Assembly (NCBI GenBank): GCA_024123915.1
Contig: CP099650.1
Span: forward strand, 6,634,001-6,698,000
DNA from: Oxalobacteraceae bacterium OTU3CAMAD1
Lineage (GTDB): Bacteria; Pseudomonadota; Gammaproteobacteria; Burkholderiales; Burkholderiaceae_D
Length of the DNA: 64,000 nt
Reading direction: 5' to 3'
Shown: one piece after another, positions 18,829-30,944 of the stretch
Layout: each line of letters begins with the position of its first letter
Numbering within the stretch: the first letter of the stretch is position 1
The notes under the pieces: model-generated
What the model saw: only the letters and a program-made list of their open reading frames with translations
The model's database searches: none
Told to the model about the DNA's origin: nothing
Position numbers and translations under genes: made by a program

Positions 18829-19788
18829 TTACCCCTTCATCTTCAAACGCGCCGTGCGCAAAATCTCCACGCACAGGTCTTCATAGCTGATGCCCGTCGC
18901 GCGCGCCGCCATCGGCACCAGTGAGTGCGTCGTCATGCCGGGCGAGGTGTTCACCTCCAGCAGGAACGGTTTCTGATCGCGCTCGCGCAGCAGCACATCG
19001 ACCCGCCCCCAGCCTTCGCAACCCAGCGCGCGGTACGCCTGGACGGCGATGCGCTGCATCTCGGCGGCCAGCGCGTCCGGCAGCACCGCCGGGCAAACGT
19101 ATTTGACGTCGTCGGTGAAGTACTTGTTCTGGTAATCGTAGTTACCGGCCGGCGCGATGATCTCGACGATCGGCAGCGGGCGCGCGTCGGCGCCGCCGCC
19201 CAGCATCGCAACCGTAAACTCGCGACCTGTGACGAATTCCTCCGCCAACACCGAGTCGTCCAGAGCGGCGGCGATATCGTAGGCGGCCTTGAATTCTTCA
19301 GCGGCGTTGACCTTGGTGATGCCGATGGTCGAGCCCTCGTGCGGCGGCTTGACGATCAGCGGCAGGCCCAGATCGGCGGCGGTCTTGTCCAAATCCGATG
19401 TCGCGTCGAGCACCGCGTAGTTCGGCGTCGGCAGGCCGGCGGCCAGCCACACGATCTTGGTGGTGATCTTGTCCATGCCCACCGAGCTGGCCATCACGCC
19501 GCTACCGGTATAGGGAATGCCCAACAGCTCCAGCGCGCCCTGCAGGCTGCCGTCTTCGCCGTAGCGGCCGTGCAGCGCGATGAACACGCGGTCGAATTTT
19601 TCTGCCGCCAGTTCGGCCAGCGAACGTTCGGCCGTGTCGAAAGGATGGGCGTCGACGCCCTTGCTTTGCAACGCGGCCAGCACGCCCGTGCCGGACATCA
19701 GGGACACTTCGCGCTCGGCCGAGCGGCCGCCGAACAGCACGCCGACCTTGCCGAAAGTTTTTACATCGATAGGAGTAAGCTGGTTCAC
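18829..19788 (-). CDS. ddlB: D-alanine--D-alanine ligase
   Basis: A 319-residue ATP-grasp enzyme producing D-Ala-D-Ala for the peptidoglycan stem. It shows [39 protein letters not shown] and the metal-binding [17 protein letters not shown]. Of the DdlB type by its dcw location, 2 nt after murC. Confidence 0.97.
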   Translation of the reverse strand: MNQLTPIDVKTFGKVGVLFGGRSAEREVSLMSGTGVLAALQSKGVDAHPFDTAERSLAELAAEKFDRVFIALHGRYGEDGSLQGALELLGIPYTGSGVMASSVGMDKITTKIVWLAAGLPTPNYAVLDATSDLDKTAADLGLPLIVKPPHEGSTIGITKVNAAEEFKAAYDIAAALDDSVLAEEFVTGREFTVAMLGGGADARPLPIVEIIAPAGNYDYQNKYFTDDVKYVCPAVLPDALAAEMQRIAVQAYRALGCEGWGRVDVLLRERDQKPFLLEVNTSPGMTTHSLVPMAARATGISYEDLCVEILRTARLKMKG

Positions 19789-19790
19789 GA

Positions 19791-21182
19791 TCAGACCTTT
19801 GGATAATTAGTCAGTTTCGCCGGGACGCCGCTGATCGAGCCTGCGCCCATGGTCATGACGACGTCGCCGTCGCGCACCACGTTCATGATGGTTTCCGGCA
19901 TATCGCCGATTGCCTCTACAAAAATCGGTTCCGTCTTGCCGCGTGCGCGCAGGGCATGCGCCAACGCGCGGCCATCGGCCGCCACGATAGGCGCCTCGCC
20001 TGCGGCGTACACTTCGGCCAGCACCAGCACGTCGGGCGTGCCCAATACCTTGACGAAGTCCTCGAACAGGTCGCGCGTGCGGCTGAAACGGTGCGGCTGG
20101 AACGCCAGCACCAGGCGGCGGCCCGGATAGGCGGCGCGCGCGGCGCCGGTGGTCACTTCCATCTCCAGCGGATGGTGGCCGAAGTCGTCCACCAGCGTAA
20201 AGGTGCCGCCGCCGGGAATCGCGACTTCACCGTATTTGGTGAAGCGGCGGCCGACACCGGCGAAACCGGCCAGGCCGGCCTGGGTTGCGCTGTCCTCGAT
20301 GCCGATCTCGCGGGCAATGGCGATCGCCGAGCAGGCGTTCTGCACGTTGTGCATGCCGGGCTGGTTCAGCACCACGTCCAGATCCGGATAACCTTCCTGG
20401 ATCACGGTGAAGTGCATCTCCACCCCGACGGCGCGCGCGTTCACGGCGCGTACTTCGGCGTCCTCGTGGAAGCCGTAGGTGGTCACCGGCTTGGTCACGT
20501 GCGGAATGATCGAGCGCACATTGGCGTCGTCGATGCACAGCATGGCGCGGCCGTAGAAGGGCAGGCGGTGCGTGAAGTGGACGAAGGCCTGCTTGAGCTT
20601 TTCGAAATCGTGCTCGTAGGTTTCCATGTGATCGGCGTCGATGTTCGTGATCACTTCGATCATGGGCGTCAGGTTCAGGAACGACGCATCCGATTCGTCG
20701 GCTTCCGCCACCAGATACTCGCCGCTGCCCAGTTTCGCGTTGGCGCCGGCGGAAGTCAGCCGGCCGCCGATGACGAAGGTCGGGTCCAGGCCGCCCTGCG
20801 CCAGCACCGACGCCACCAGGCTGGTGGTGGTGGTCTTGCCATGCGTGCCGGCGATGGCGATGCCGCGTTTAAGGCGCATCAATTCGCCCAGCATCACCGC
20901 GCGCGGAACGATAGGAATCTTGCGGCTGCGCGCCGCGACGATTTCAGGATTGTCCTGTTGTACAGCGGTCGAGGTCACGACGGCGTCGGCGTCGCCGATG
21001 TTTTCGGTCGCGTGACCCTGGAACACTTTCGCGCCCATGTCCGCCAGGCGCTGGGTGACAGCGTTGCTGCCCAGGTCCGAGCCGGAGACGGTGTAGCCGA
21101 GCGTGAGCAGCACTTCGGCGATGCCGCTCATGCCGCTGCCGCCGATGCCGACGAAGTGTATGTTCTGTACTTTATGCTTCAC
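19791..21182 (-). CDS. murC: UDP-N-acetylmuramate--L-alanine ligase MurC
   Basis: A 463-residue Mur ligase adding L-Ala to UDP-MurNAc. Rossmann start [21 protein letters not shown]-loop [15 protein letters not shown], central-domain [14 protein letters not shown], and the C-terminal [22 protein letters not shown]. Starts 3 nt after murG. Confidence 0.98.
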   Translation of the reverse strand: MKHKVQNIHFVGIGGSGMSGIAEVLLTLGYTVSGSDLGSNAVTQRLADMGAKVFQGHATENIGDADAVVTSTAVQQDNPEIVAARSRKIPIVPRAVMLGELMRLKRGIAIAGTHGKTTTTSLVASVLAQGGLDPTFVIGGRLTSAGANAKLGSGEYLVAEADESDASFLNLTPMIEVITNIDADHMETYEHDFEKLKQAFVHFTHRLPFYGRAMLCIDDANVRSIIPHVTKPVTTYGFHEDAEVRAVNARAVGVEMHFTVIQEGYPDLDVVLNQPGMHNVQNACSAIAIAREIGIEDSATQAGLAGFAGVGRRFTKYGEVAIPGGGTFTLVDDFGHHPLEMEVTTGAARAAYPGRRLVLAFQPHRFSRTRDLFEDFVKVLGTPDVLVLAEVYAAGEAPIVAADGRALAHALRARGKTEPIFVEAIGDMPETIMNVVRDGDVVMTMGAGSISGVPAKLTNYPKV

Positions 21183-21185
21183 TGC

Positions 21186-22277
21186 TTAACCTTTTACCTT
21201 TGCAGATTGTTCCAATGCTTGAGCGATCGATTCGTTCGAATCGCGTTTGCCGACCTTGTGCGCCGCCGTCGCCATCGTCAGGCAGGCGTTGCGGGTCAGC
21301 GTTTCCAGCAGCGTCGCCACACTTTGCGCGCTCATTTCCGTCTGCGGCATGTGGATCGCCGCGTTCTGTTTGGCCATCCACTGCGCGTTGTCGCGCTGGT
21401 GGCTGGTTGTCGACGCCACCAGCGGCACCAGCACGCTGGCCACGCCGGCGGCGGTCAGTTCCGACACGGTGATAGCGCCGGCGCGGCAGACCACCACGTC
21501 GGCGGCGCTGTAGGCGGCGGCCATGTCGTCGATGAAATCGACCACGTTGGCCTGCACGCCGGCCTGCGCGTACGACGCGCGCAGCGCATCGATGTTCTTC
21601 TTGCCCGACTGGTGCGTCACCAGCGGACGCTGGTCGGCCGGGATCAGCGCCAGCGCCGCCGGCAGATTGTCGTTGAGCGCCTTCGCCCCCAGGCTGCCGC
21701 CCACGACCAGTATCCGCAGCGGACCTTCACGTCCGGCGAAACGCTGCGCCGGCGCCGGCATGTCCAGAATCTCCTTGCGCACCGGATTGCCGGTGACGAC
21801 GGCCTTGTCGGCGGCCTTGCCGAAATCGGCCGGGAAACCGAAGCACACGCGGTCCGCGAACGGCACCAGCGTCTTGTTCGACAACAGCAGCGCGGCGTCG
21901 GCGTTGACCAGCACCAGCGGCACGCCGCCCATGCGCGCCATCAGGCCGCCCGGCACCGTCACGTACCCGCCCATGCCCAGCACCACGTCCGGCTTGCGGC
22001 TGCCGATGTAGCCACGGCAGGCGATGAACGCCTTAACCATCTTCAGCGCGCCGCCGAGCGAGTGCTTCAAGCCCTTGCCGCGCATGCCGGTGAAGTCGAT
22101 GCTGTCCATCGGGATGCCGTGTTTCGGCACCAGTTCCTGCTCCATGCCGGCGGAGGTGCCCAGCCAGGTCACGTCCCAGCCGCGCGCGCGCATCGTCTGC
22201 GCGATCGCCAGGCCGGGGAAAATGTGGCCGCCGGTGCCGGCCGCCATGATCATCAATTTCTTCGTAGTCCGCGTCAT
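21186..22277 (-). CDS. murG: UDP-GlcNAc:undecaprenyl-PP-MurNAc-pentapeptide transferase MurG
   Basis: About 363 residues, GT28 glycosyltransferase forming lipid II on the inner face of the membrane. N-terminal [18 protein letters not shown] loop ([10 protein letters not shown]), second loop [11 protein letters not shown], and the donor-site region [18 protein letters not shown]. The start at 22277 overlaps the ftsW stop as ATGA; an upstream in-frame ATG at 22346 would run into ftsW and is less likely. Confidence 0.97.
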   Translation of the reverse strand: MTRTTKKLMIMAAGTGGHIFPGLAIAQTMRARGWDVTWLGTSAGMEQELVPKHGIPMDSIDFTGMRGKGLKHSLGGALKMVKAFIACRGYIGSRKPDVVLGMGGYVTVPGGLMARMGGVPLVLVNADAALLLSNKTLVPFADRVCFGFPADFGKAADKAVVTGNPVRKEILDMPAPAQRFAGREGPLRILVVGGSLGAKALNDNLPAALALIPADQRPLVTHQSGKKNIDALRASYAQAGVQANVVDFIDDMAAAYSAADVVVCRAGAITVSELTAAGVASVLVPLVASTTSHQRDNAQWMAKQNAAIHMPQTEMSAQSVATLLETLTRNACLTMATAAHKVGKRDSNESIAQALEQSAKVKG

Positions 22278-23494
22278 AATCTGCCACCGCGCATCAGAAC
22301 CCGGTTCTCGTAGTCGATCCGGAGCAGGATCGCGAGTCCGACGCAATTAATCACAACACCCGTGCCGCCATAGCTCATCAGCGGCAAGGTCAGGCCCTTG
22401 GTCGGCAGCAGGCCAAGGTTCACGCCCATGTTAATAAACGTCTGCACGCCGATCCAGATGCCGATGCCCTTGGCGGTCAGGCCGGCGAAGGTCTGGTCGA
22501 TGGCGATCGCCTGGCGACCGATATCAAAGGCACGCTTGACGATCCAGTAGAAACAGCCGATCACCGCCAGCACGCCCACCAGGCCCAGTTCCTCGCCGAT
22601 CACCGCCATCAGGAAATCGGTGTGCGCCTCCGGCAGGTAGTGCAGCTTCTCGACGCTGCCGCCCAGGCCAACGCCGAAGATCTCGCCGCGTCCGAAGGCG
22701 ATCAACGAGTGGGTCAGCTGGTAAGCCTTGTTCAAGGCATTGTCCTCTTCCCACGGATTCAGGTAGGCGAAGTAACGCTCGCGGCGGAACTTCGACAACG
22801 CAATGATCGAACCGAAGATCCCCACCAGCATGACGCCGATGCCACCGAACCAGATGGCGTTGATCCCGCCCAGGAACAGGATGCCCATGGCGATGCAGAC
22901 GATCACGCCGAAGGCGCCCAGGTCCGGCTCCAGCAGCAGCAACAGGCCGACGAAGCCGACCGCCGCCGCCATCGGCATGAAGCCCTTGGTCAGCTTGTGC
23001 ATGTATTCCTGCTTGCGCACCGTGTAGTCGGCGGCGTACAGCACGGCGACGACCTTCATCAATTCCGACGGCTGGATCTTGATCACCACCAGCGACAACC
23101 AGCGGCGGCTGCCGTTGACGACCGAACCGAGGCCCGGAATCAGCACCATCACCAGCAGCACCAGAGTGGCGATGAACAGGTATGGCGCCGCCTTCTGCAA
23201 CGTCGATATGCGGGTACGGAACACGAACAGGCCGATGATCAGCGAGACCACGACGAACATCGCCTGGCGCTGCAGGAAGTAAGTGTTCTGCCAGCGGGTG
23301 TAGTTGGCGAACTTGGGCGAGTCGGGCAGCGAGATCGAAGCCGAATACACCATCACCATCCCCAGCAGCATCAGCAACAGGGTGACCCAGACCAGCGGCT
23401 GGTCGTACTCCATCATCTTCGATTGCCGCGCGCGGCTGTCCATCGACGTAACCGCCGATTTCGCGCCAAAACGGAACGGCATCTGGAGCGCCAT
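22274..23494 (-). CDS. ftsW: Lipid II polymerase FtsW (SEDS family)
   Basis: About 406 residues with ten membrane segments, a septal peptidoglycan glycosyltransferase that works with FtsI. SEDS landmarks: [29 protein letters not shown] (catalytic Asp region), [19 protein letters not shown] and the end [24 protein letters not shown]. The ATG at 23494 shares its A with the murD stop (TGATG), which fixes the start. Confidence 0.97.
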   Translation of the reverse strand: MALQMPFRFGAKSAVTSMDSRARQSKMMEYDQPLVWVTLLLMLLGMVMVYSASISLPDSPKFANYTRWQNTYFLQRQAMFVVVSLIIGLFVFRTRISTLQKAAPYLFIATLVLLVMVLIPGLGSVVNGSRRWLSLVVIKIQPSELMKVVAVLYAADYTVRKQEYMHKLTKGFMPMAAAVGFVGLLLLLEPDLGAFGVIVCIAMGILFLGGINAIWFGGIGVMLVGIFGSIIALSKFRRERYFAYLNPWEEDNALNKAYQLTHSLIAFGRGEIFGVGLGGSVEKLHYLPEAHTDFLMAVIGEELGLVGVLAVIGCFYWIVKRAFDIGRQAIAIDQTFAGLTAKGIGIWIGVQTFINMGVNLGLLPTKGLTLPLMSYGGTGVVINCVGLAILLRIDYENRVLMRGGRL

Positions 23495-25023
23495 CAGATC
23501 TCCTGTCCGTTGTCGAGGGCGATATCGCGCACGGTGTCGATAAACACCTGGGCGCGATGCGCGTAGTTCTTGAACATGTCCATGCTGGCGCAGGCCGGCG
23601 ACAGCAGCACGGCGTCGCCGCCCTTGGCCATTTCGCTGGCGCGCTTGACGGCCGATGGCAGGTCGGTGCCGCAATCAATCAGCTCATAGTTCAACTGCGC
23701 TGAAGGCGCCAGCGCGGCGCGCAGCAGCGGCGCGTCGCGGCCGATCAGCAGCACGGCGCGCGCGTAGCGCGACACGGGTTCGGCCAGCGGTGCGAAGTCC
23801 TGGCCCTTGCCGTCGCCGCCCATGATCACCAACAGGCGCTGGTCGGCGCCGGTGAACGCCTTGCCCAGGCCATTGAGCGCGGCCACGGTGGCGCCGACGT
23901 TGGTGCCCTTGCTGTCGTCGTAGTATTCGATGTCGTTGATCGCGCCGACCAGTTCCACGCGGTGCGGCTGGCCGCGATACTCGCGCAGGCCGTGCAGCAG
24001 CGGCGCCAAAGGCAGGTCGATGGCGCGGCACAGCGCCAGCGCGGCCAGCGCGTTGGCGGCGTTGTGCACGCCGCGAATCTGCAGCGCGTCGGCCGGCATC
24101 AGGTTCTTGACCATGCATTCGACCGGTGGTGGCGGCGGATCGCTCTTCTTGCGTTTTTTCGGCTCGGCTTCTTCTTCCGATGGAATCGCCGTCGCCAACC
24201 ACAACACACCACGCTCGTTGTTCAGGCCAAAATCGTCGCGCACGGTCGGCGCGTCGGTACCGAAGGTGACGTTCTGGCCGGTGGCGCTGGCCATGCGCAT
24301 GACGGTGGCGTCCTCCCGATTGAGCACGCGCACGGTGTCCGCCGCGAACACGCGATGCTTGGCGGCGGCGTAGGACGGCATGTCGCCGTGCCAGTCCAGA
24401 TGGTCCTGGGTCACGTTCAGCACCGTGGCGGCATCCGCCTCCAGGGTGAAGGTGGTTTGCAGCTGGAAGCTGGACAACTCCAGCACCCAAATCTCCGGCA
24501 AGGCGTCTTCGTCCATCACCTGGCGCAGCACGTCCAGTGCCGCCGGGCTGATATTGCCGGCCACACGCACGCTCTTGCCCGCGCGCTCGCACAGTTGGCC
24601 GACCAGAGTGGTGACGGTGGTTTTGCCGTTGGTGCCGGTGATGGCGATGATCTTCGGCGCGTAGGCGCGTTCCTTCTCCAGCGATTCCAGCGCCTGCGCG
24701 AACAGTTCGATCTCGCCCCACACCGGAATATTTGCCGAGGAAGCGGCAGGGCCGATTTCGGCCAGCTCGCGGTAAGGCGCCAGGCCGGGGCTGACGGCGA
24801 CAAAGTCCACGCCTTCCAGCAGCGAGGCACTGAATGAGCCAGACCCGGGACCGGGGACGAATTCGACGTCGGCGATCGCTTCCTTCAGTGCCGGCAAACG
24901 CTCCGGCGACTCACGGGTATCGGCAACGCGCACGCGCGCGCCGCTGCGGGCGAGCCACAGCGCCATCGCCAGGCCCGATTCTCCGAGCCCCAGTACCAGT
25001 GCGTTTTTGCCTTCGTAAATCAT
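23494..25023 (-). CDS. murD: UDP-N-acetylmuramoyl-L-alanine--D-glutamate ligase MurD
   Basis: A 509-residue Mur ligase, longer than the 438 residues of E. coli MurD. Rossmann start [21 protein letters not shown]-loop [15 protein letters not shown], and D-D-S-K-GTN and [15 protein letters not shown] late motifs. The extra length lies partly in a charged, proline-rich insertion at about residues 282-300 (acidic, then Lys/Arg, then five Pro). Such inserts occur in Burkholderiales MurD. Coupled to mraY and ftsW by 1-nt TGATG overlaps. Confidence 0.97.
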   Translation of the reverse strand: MIYEGKNALVLGLGESGLAMALWLARSGARVRVADTRESPERLPALKEAIADVEFVPGPGSGSFSASLLEGVDFVAVSPGLAPYRELAEIGPAASSANIPVWGEIELFAQALESLEKERAYAPKIIAITGTNGKTTVTTLVGQLCERAGKSVRVAGNISPAALDVLRQVMDEDALPEIWVLELSSFQLQTTFTLEADAATVLNVTQDHLDWHGDMPSYAAAKHRVFAADTVRVLNREDATVMRMASATGQNVTFGTDAPTVRDDFGLNNERGVLWLATAIPSEEEAEPKKRKKSDPPPPPVECMVKNLMPADALQIRGVHNAANALAALALCRAIDLPLAPLLHGLREYRGQPHRVELVGAINDIEYYDDSKGTNVGATVAALNGLGKAFTGADQRLLVIMGGDGKGQDFAPLAEPVSRYARAVLLIGRDAPLLRAALAPSAQLNYELIDCGTDLPSAVKRASEMAKGGDAVLLSPACASMDMFKNYAHRAQVFIDTVRDIALDNGQEI

Positions 25024-26192
25024 CAGCGCAGTTTCAAAGTAGAGAGCCCAACCAGCACCAGCATCATCGTGATAATCCAGAAGCGCACGACGACCTGAGT
25101 CTCTTTCCAGCCTTTTTGTTCAAAGTGATGGTGCAAGGGCGCCATCAGGAACACGCGGCGGCCGACGCCGAAACGCTTCTTGGTGTACTTGAACCAGCCC
25201 ACCTGCATAATCACCGACACCGTCTCGGCGACGAAAATACCGCCCATGATGAACAACACGATTTCCTGGCGCACGATCACGGCGATGGTGCCCAGCGCGC
25301 CGCCCAAGGCCAGCGCGCCGACGTCGCCCATGAACACTTGAGCCGGGTGCGTGTTAAACCACAGGAAGGCCAGACCCGCGCCGGCTAGCGCGCCGCAGAA
25401 GATAATCAGTTCGCCCGCGCCGGGAATGTGCGGGATGAACAGATACTTCGAGTACGTCGCGCTACCGGTCAGGTAAGCGAACAGGCCGAGCGCCGAACCG
25501 ACCATAATCGTCGGCATGATCGCCAGGCCGTCCAGGCCATCAGTGAAGTTAACGGCGTTGCTGGTCCCGACGATGACACAATATGTCAACGCGATGAAAC
25601 CCCACACGCCCAGCGGATAGCTGATGGTCTTGAAGAACGGGACGATCAAGTCGGCCTTCGGCGGCAAATCCATCGAAAAGCCCGACTGCACCCAGGCGAA
25701 GAACAGCTCAAAGACCTTGCCGGCGTTGGGCGCCGATACCGAGAACGCCAGGTACAGCGCGGCGGCCAGGCCGACCAGCGACTGCCAGAAGTATTTTTCC
25801 GCCGAGCGCATGCCCTCCGGGTCCTGGCGCACCACCTTGCGGTAGTCGTCGACCCAGCCGACCGCGCCGAAGCCCAAGGTGACGACCAGCACAGGCCAGA
25901 TCAAACGATTCGACAGGTCGCACCACAGCAGCGTCGATACGCCGATTGCGATCAGGATCAACAAGCCGCCCATGGTCGGCGTGCCGTGTTTTTTCAGGTG
26001 GGTCTGCGGACCGTCGGTGCGCACGGCCTGGCCGTACTTCATTGCGGTCAGCATGCGGATCACGGCCGGACCGGCGCACAGGCCGATCAACAAGGCGGTG
26101 GCGGCGGCGAACACCGCGCGGAAGGTGATGAAGTTGAAGACCCGCAGGGGGCCGATCTCGTCCTGGAAAAACTGTGCGAGCCAGAGCAGCAT
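25023..26192 (-). CDS. mraY: Phospho-MurNAc-pentapeptide transferase MraY
   Basis: A 389-residue, ten-helix enzyme making lipid I from UDP-MurNAc-pentapeptide and undecaprenyl phosphate. Markers: [22 protein letters not shown] (Asp pair), [29 protein letters not shown] and the C-terminal [12 protein letters not shown]. Starts 2 nt after murF and overlaps murD by 1 nt. Confidence 0.98.
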   Translation of the reverse strand: MLLWLAQFFQDEIGPLRVFNFITFRAVFAAATALLIGLCAGPAVIRMLTAMKYGQAVRTDGPQTHLKKHGTPTMGGLLILIAIGVSTLLWCDLSNRLIWPVLVVTLGFGAVGWVDDYRKVVRQDPEGMRSAEKYFWQSLVGLAAALYLAFSVSAPNAGKVFELFFAWVQSGFSMDLPPKADLIVPFFKTISYPLGVWGFIALTYCVIVGTSNAVNFTDGLDGLAIMPTIMVGSALGLFAYLTGSATYSKYLFIPHIPGAGELIIFCGALAGAGLAFLWFNTHPAQVFMGDVGALALGGALGTIAVIVRQEIVLFIMGGIFVAETVSVIMQVGWFKYTKKRFGVGRRVFLMAPLHHHFEQKGWKETQVVVRFWIITMMLVLVGLSTLKLR

Positions 26193-26194
26193 GA

Positions 26195-27598
26195 TTAGTG
26201 ACTTTCCTTGTTAGCTTGTTGCGATCCAATCAAATGCTGCACGACCCGTTCCATTTTCATGAAGCGGGAGCCCTTGATTAATACGGTTGCATTCGGTGCG
26301 ACGGCTGCCTCCACGGCAGCGAGCAAGTCGCCGAACTGTTCAAAATGGCGAATGGCGCCCCCCTTCATGTGGGATGCCAGTTCGCCGGTGGCCAGCACCT
26401 GTTCGATGCCTTTACTGTGCGCGTAAGCGCCTATCTCTTCGTGGAACTCGCGGCCTTGCATGCCGACTTCGCCCATATCGCCCAGCACCAGCACACGCGG
26501 CGCGGCCGCTTTCGACAACACGTCGATGGCTGCGCGCACCGAATCCGGATTGGCGTTGTAGGTGTCGTCGATGACGACGGCGCCGTTCGCGGCGGCCTTC
26601 TTTTGCAGGCGGCCGCTGACGGGCGCGAAGGTGTCGAGTCCCAGCTTGATCTTTTCCAGCGCGATGCCGGCGGCATACGTGCATGCCACGGCGGCCAGCG
26701 CGTTGCGCACATTGTGTTCGCCCGCCGCTTGCAGGTTGACGAAGAACTGTTCCGGCTCGACGCCATCGGACAAACGGATGGTGATGAACATCTCGCTGCC
26801 GAAATCGCCGGCACGGAAGGTGCAGCTCACTTCAGCGTCCTTGGTCAGGCCGAAGCGGATCATGCGGCGTCCGGCCGACAGTTCTTCCCAGATCGGCGTG
26901 AACTCGTCGCCATGCGGGAACACCGCCACGCCGTTGGCGTGCAGGCCGGCCAGCACGGCGCCGTTCTCGCGCGCCACCGCTTCCACCGTGTGCATGAACT
27001 CCTGGTGTTCGCGCTGGGCGTTGTTGACCATGGCGATGGTCGGCTCGGCGATGGCGACCAGGCGGCCGATCTCGCCCGGATGGTTCATGCCCATCTCGAT
27101 GACGGCCGACTGCTGCTTCGCTTCCATGCGGAAGAGCGTCAGCGGCACGCCGATTTCGTTATTCAGGTTGCCGCGCGTGGCCAGACGGCCTTCCTCGCCG
27201 TGGGCGGCGGCCAGGATCGCTGCGATCATTTCCTTGACCGTGGTCTTGCCGTTGCTGCCGGTTACGCCGATGACCGGCATGGAGAACTGGCGGCGCCAGT
27301 AATTAGCGATCTGTCCCAATGCGACCAGCGTATTAGGTACAACCAAAGCCGGCAGAGACCAACCTTCAGGAACTTCCTCGACTACGACGGCGGCGACGCC
27401 CTTCTCCGCGACCTGCGCGAGGAAGTTGTGGGCGTCGAATACTTCGCCGCGCAAGGCGACGAACAAAGAACCTGCGGATACATTGCGGCTGTCGGTAGAC
27501 ACGCCCGCAAATACAACTTCACCCGAACCGGCGGAGGTATTCACCAGCCACGCGCCCGGGAGGGAAGGCAGAATCTGTGCGAGTGCTGCACGCATCAA
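26195..27598 (-). CDS. murF: UDP-MurNAc-tripeptide--D-Ala-D-Ala ligase MurF
   Basis: A 467-residue Mur ligase adding the terminal dipeptide. N-terminal [21 protein letters not shown]-loop [33 protein letters not shown] and [11 protein letters not shown] are all family motifs. The ATG overlaps the murE stop as ATGA. Confidence 0.98.
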   Translation of the reverse strand: MMRAALAQILPSLPGAWLVNTSAGSGEVVFAGVSTDSRNVSAGSLFVALRGEVFDAHNFLAQVAEKGVAAVVVEEVPEGWSLPALVVPNTLVALGQIANYWRRQFSMPVIGVTGSNGKTTVKEMIAAILAAAHGEEGRLATRGNLNNEIGVPLTLFRMEAKQQSAVIEMGMNHPGEIGRLVAIAEPTIAMVNNAQREHQEFMHTVEAVARENGAVLAGLHANGVAVFPHGDEFTPIWEELSAGRRMIRFGLTKDAEVSCTFRAGDFGSEMFITIRLSDGVEPEQFFVNLQAAGEHNVRNALAAVACTYAAGIALEKIKLGLDTFAPVSGRLQKKAAANGAVVIDDTYNANPDSVRAAIDVLSKAAAPRVLVLGDMGEVGMQGREFHEEIGAYAHSKGIEQVLATGELASHMKGGAIRHFEQFGDLLAAVEAAVAPNATVLIKGSRFMKMERVVQHLIGSQQANKESH

Positions 27599-29172
27599 TT
27601 CGTCCTCATCATGGTTAAACGGGCCGACAACGCCAACTGGGCGTGGTCGACATCGGAGAATGGCAGTTTCTTGCCCTTGATTTCCTGGTACGGCTCATGG
27701 CCTTTGCCAGCCAGCAGAATCACATCCGGCTTGGCGGCGTGCTTGATCGCCGACAGGATCGCGGCGGCGCGGTCGTCCAGGGTTTGCACCGTCGATGCCG
27801 GATTGTTCCGGTCCATGCCGGCGACGATCTGCTCGATGATCGAATGCGGGTCTTCGCTGCGCGGGTTGTCGCTGGTGACCAGCACGTGGTCGGCCATCTG
27901 CGCGATCTTGCCCATTTGCGGACGTTTGCCCGGATCGCGGTCGCCGCCGCAGCCGAACACGCACCACAGTTGGCCGCCACGGTCGCTCGCCACGGCGCGC
28001 AGCGCCGCCAGGGTTTTTTCCAGCGCGTCCGGGGTGTGTGCGTAGTCGATGACGATCATCGGCGCGTCCTGCCCGCCGACTTGCTGCATGCGGCCAGGGG
28101 CCGGCACCAACGCCTCGACGGCCTCGATGGCGGCGCGCAGACCCAGTCCCTTGGCCAGCATCGCGCCCATCACGCCCAGCGCATTGCTGATGTTGAAGTG
28201 GCCGACCAGCTTCGTTTTGATCAACGCCACGCCCAGCGCCGACTCCAGATGGAACTCGGTGCCGGCGCTGCGGGTGCTGCGGAACTGGCTGGCGCGCAGC
28301 ATCAGCACGCCATCGATGTCCGGCTGCGTGGCGGCGTCGCGCAAGGTATAGCCGATCAGCGGGATAGTCCCGGCCAGCGGCGCCTTCGTTTTCAGATGCG
28401 CGATCAGGCGCAGGCCCATTGGATCGTCCAGGTTGACGACGGCCGTCTTCAGGCCGGGCCAGTCGAACAGTTTGGTCTTGGCCGCTTCATACGCCGCCAT
28501 GTCGCCATGGTAGTCCAGGTGATCGCGGGTCAGGTTGGTGAACAGCGCGACGTCGAAATGCATGCCCGCCAGGCGGTCCTGTTCCAGACCGATCGACGAC
28601 GCTTCGATCGCCAGCGACTTCGCGCCCTGGTCACGCAGGTCGGCCAAGGTGCGCGCCAACAGCACCGCGTCCGGCGTCGTATAGCCGGTGACGTCATATT
28701 CGACTTCCCCGCGCGCGCGGAACACACCCACGCCCAAGGTGCCGATGACGGCGGCCGGTTCGGCGCCGCGCGACAGGGCCTGCCCCAGCCACACCGCGCT
28801 GGAGGTCTTGCCGTTGGTGCCGGTGACGGCAACGGTGAACATCCCCGTATCGGGCTGCTGGTAGAACGCGTGGGCGATCAGGCCCGCATGCTGTTTCAGG
28901 TTATCGACCGTGATATACGGCACGCTCCAGCTGTCGTTCCAGGTGAAGCCGGCGGGGTCCACCACGATCAGCGCGGCGCCCTGCTCGATGGCGCTGTCGA
29001 TGAAGCCACGGCCGTCGACGGCGTTGGCCGCGTCGGCTGCGAAAGCAAAAAACACATCGCCCAGCTTGATGCGGCGCGAATCCGACGCCAGCTGCGCGGT
29101 GGGCGCCAGCTTGCGGATCGCTGCCGCGATGGCCATGAAATCGGCCGACGGGTCGAAGTTAAAAGTCGTCAC
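27595..29172 (-). CDS. murE: UDP-MurNAc-L-Ala-D-Glu--meso-DAP ligase MurE
   Basis: A 525-residue Mur ligase adding the third residue of the stem. SDSRRIKLGDVFFAF start, P-loop VTGTNGKTSSAVW, NLTRDHLDYHGDM, IDYAHTPDALEKTL and the DNPRSEDP motif, which in MurE specifies meso-diaminopimelate rather than lysine. So the peptidoglycan is of the ordinary Gram-negative type. ATGA overlap with ftsI. Confidence 0.98.
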   Translation of the reverse strand: MTTFNFDPSADFMAIAAAIRKLAPTAQLASDSRRIKLGDVFFAFAADAANAVDGRGFIDSAIEQGAALIVVDPAGFTWNDSWSVPYITVDNLKQHAGLIAHAFYQQPDTGMFTVAVTGTNGKTSSAVWLGQALSRGAEPAAVIGTLGVGVFRARGEVEYDVTGYTTPDAVLLARTLADLRDQGAKSLAIEASSIGLEQDRLAGMHFDVALFTNLTRDHLDYHGDMAAYEAAKTKLFDWPGLKTAVVNLDDPMGLRLIAHLKTKAPLAGTIPLIGYTLRDAATQPDIDGVLMLRASQFRSTRSAGTEFHLESALGVALIKTKLVGHFNISNALGVMGAMLAKGLGLRAAIEAVEALVPAPGRMQQVGGQDAPMIVIDYAHTPDALEKTLAALRAVASDRGGQLWCVFGCGGDRDPGKRPQMGKIAQMADHVLVTSDNPRSEDPHSIIEQIVAGMDRNNPASTVQTLDDRAAAILSAIKHAAKPDVILLAGKGHEPYQEIKGKKLPFSDVDHAQLALSARLTMMRTN

Positions 29173-30944
29173 ATGTTCTCCTGTGCTGCTGACTCAGGAA
29201 TGATGATATGGGTCAGGTCCGAATCCGGCGCCACGTTCTTGGCGCGCAGGGCCTGCGCCGCCAGGGCCGAAAACACCGGGCCGGCGACGTCGCCACCGTA
29301 TTTGAGCGGGCCGCTTGGTTCGTCGATCATGACGGCGATAATGAAGCGCGGGTCCGACATCGGCGCCATGCCGACGAAGTTGCCGATGTATTTGGTGTGC
29401 GAGTAGCGGCCGCCGATGAATTTTTGCGCGGTACCGGTCTTGCCGCCCACGCGGTAGCCCGGCACCTGGGCCTTGACGGCGGAGCCGCCCGGCAGCGTGA
29501 CCATTTCCAGCATCTCGCGCATTTCTGCGGCGGTTTTTGGGCTGATGACCTGGGTGCCGTGCGGCGCCTCGTGCAGCTTCTGGAACGACAGCGGAATGAT
29601 GTCGCCGTCGCGCGCCAGCACCAGGTAGGCGCGCGCCAGCTGGATCAGCGACACCGACATACCCTGTCCGAAGCTCATGTTCGCGTGCTCGATCGGGCGC
29701 CACGATTTGTACGGGCGCACGCGGCCCGCCACCGCGCCGGGGAAGCCCCACTTGGGCTGCTGGCCGAAACCGAGCTTGGTGAACATCTCCCACAGGTCTT
29801 GGGGCGCCATCGACATGGCGATCTTGGTGGTGCCGATGTTGGACGATTTCTGGATGATGCCCTGCACGTCGATCATGTGGTGCGCGTGGGTGTCGTGGAT
29901 CACGCGGTCGCCGATGACCATCGCGCCGTTGCCGGTGTCGAACATGGTGTGCGGCGTTATCTTCTTGGCTTCCAGCGCCATGACGACCGGGAACGGCTTC
30001 ATCGACGATCCCGGCTCGAAGGTGTCGGTCATCACGCGGTTGCGCAGCTGTTCGCCGGTCAGCTTGGAGCGGTCGTTCGGGTTATAGGTCGGATAGTTGG
30101 CCAGCGCCAGCACCTCGCCGGTATGCACGTCCAGCACCACGGCGGCGCCGGCCTTGGCCTTGAACTTGTCGACCGCGTCCTTGATCTGGGTGAAGGCGAT
30201 GTACTGGATCTTGCTGTCGATCGACAGGGTCAGGTCCTTGCCGTCGTGCGGCTCGCGGATCGATTCGATGTCCTCGACGATGTGGCCCAGGCGGTCCTTG
30301 ATCACGCGGCGGCTGCCCGGCTGGCCGACCAGGGTTTTCTGCTGCGCCAGTTCCATCGACTCCTGGCCCACATCCTCGACGTTGGTGAAGCCCACCACGT
30401 GGGTCGTCACTTCGCCCTGCGGGTAGAAGCGCTTGTATTCTTTACGGGTCTGCACGCCCTCGATGCCCAGCTTGACGATCTTGTCGGCCACGTCCTGCTC
30501 GACCTGGCGCTTCAAGTAGACGAAGCCACGGTCGGAATCGAGTTTTTTCTGCAGCTCGGCGTTGGTCATGCCGAGCAGTTGCGCCAGTTGTTTGAGCTTG
30601 TCGGCCGGCGCGTTCTGCACGTCGTCCGGGATCGCCCAGATGGCCTTGACCGGCACCGACGACGCCAGCACCTGGCCATCGCGGTCGGTGATCTTGCCGC
30701 GCGTGGCCGGCAGGTCCAGCGTGCGCGCGTAGCGGATCTCGCCCTGCTTTTGCAGGAACTGGGTCGACAGGCCTTGCAGCCATGCGGCGCGGGCGGCCAG
30801 CGCGAAGAAAGCGAAGAACAGCACGAACAGCACCACGCGCGAACGCCATACCGGCAGACGCACCGCCAGTACGGGGTTCTTCGAGAACGGCACGCCCTTG
30901 GAGCGCGCCACCCGCGAGGTGTTCACGTTGGAGCCTCGGCTCAT
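29169..30944 (-). CDS. ftsI: Septal transpeptidase FtsI (PBP3)
   Basis: A 591-residue class B penicillin-binding protein: short cytoplasmic tail, one membrane helix (about residues 37-56), pedestal domain (RGKITDRDGQVLASS), and transpeptidase domain with SxxK (Ser313-Ser-Met-Lys316), KSSNIGT and KTGTAQK. It cross-links septal peptidoglycan with FtsW. Overlaps ftsL and murE by 4 nt. Confidence 0.98.
   Translation of the reverse strand: MSRGSNVNTSRVARSKGVPFSKNPVLAVRLPVWRSRVVLFVLFFAFFALAARAAWLQGLSTQFLQKQGEIRYARTLDLPATRGKITDRDGQVLASSVPVKAIWAIPDDVQNAPADKLKQLAQLLGMTNAELQKKLDSDRGFVYLKRQVEQDVADKIVKLGIEGVQTRKEYKRFYPQGEVTTHVVGFTNVEDVGQESMELAQQKTLVGQPGSRRVIKDRLGHIVEDIESIREPHDGKDLTLSIDSKIQYIAFTQIKDAVDKFKAKAGAAVVLDVHTGEVLALANYPTYNPNDRSKLTGEQLRNRVMTDTFEPGSSMKPFPVVMALEAKKITPHTMFDTGNGAMVIGDRVIHDTHAHHMIDVQGIIQKSSNIGTTKIAMSMAPQDLWEMFTKLGFGQQPKWGFPGAVAGRVRPYKSWRPIEHANMSFGQGMSVSLIQLARAYLVLARDGDIIPLSFQKLHEAPHGTQVISPKTAAEMREMLEMVTLPGGSAVKAQVPGYRVGGKTGTAQKFIGGRYSHTKYIGNFVGMAPMSDPRFIIAVMIDEPSGPLKYGGDVAGPVFSALAAQALRAKNVAPDSDLTHIIIPESAAQENM

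Noticed and set aside
19956..22313. Long open frame (about 785 codons) antisense to murC and murG
   Set aside because: Low-complexity His/Arg/Gln-rich translation typical of shadow frames; it crosses two well-defined genes on the opposite strand.
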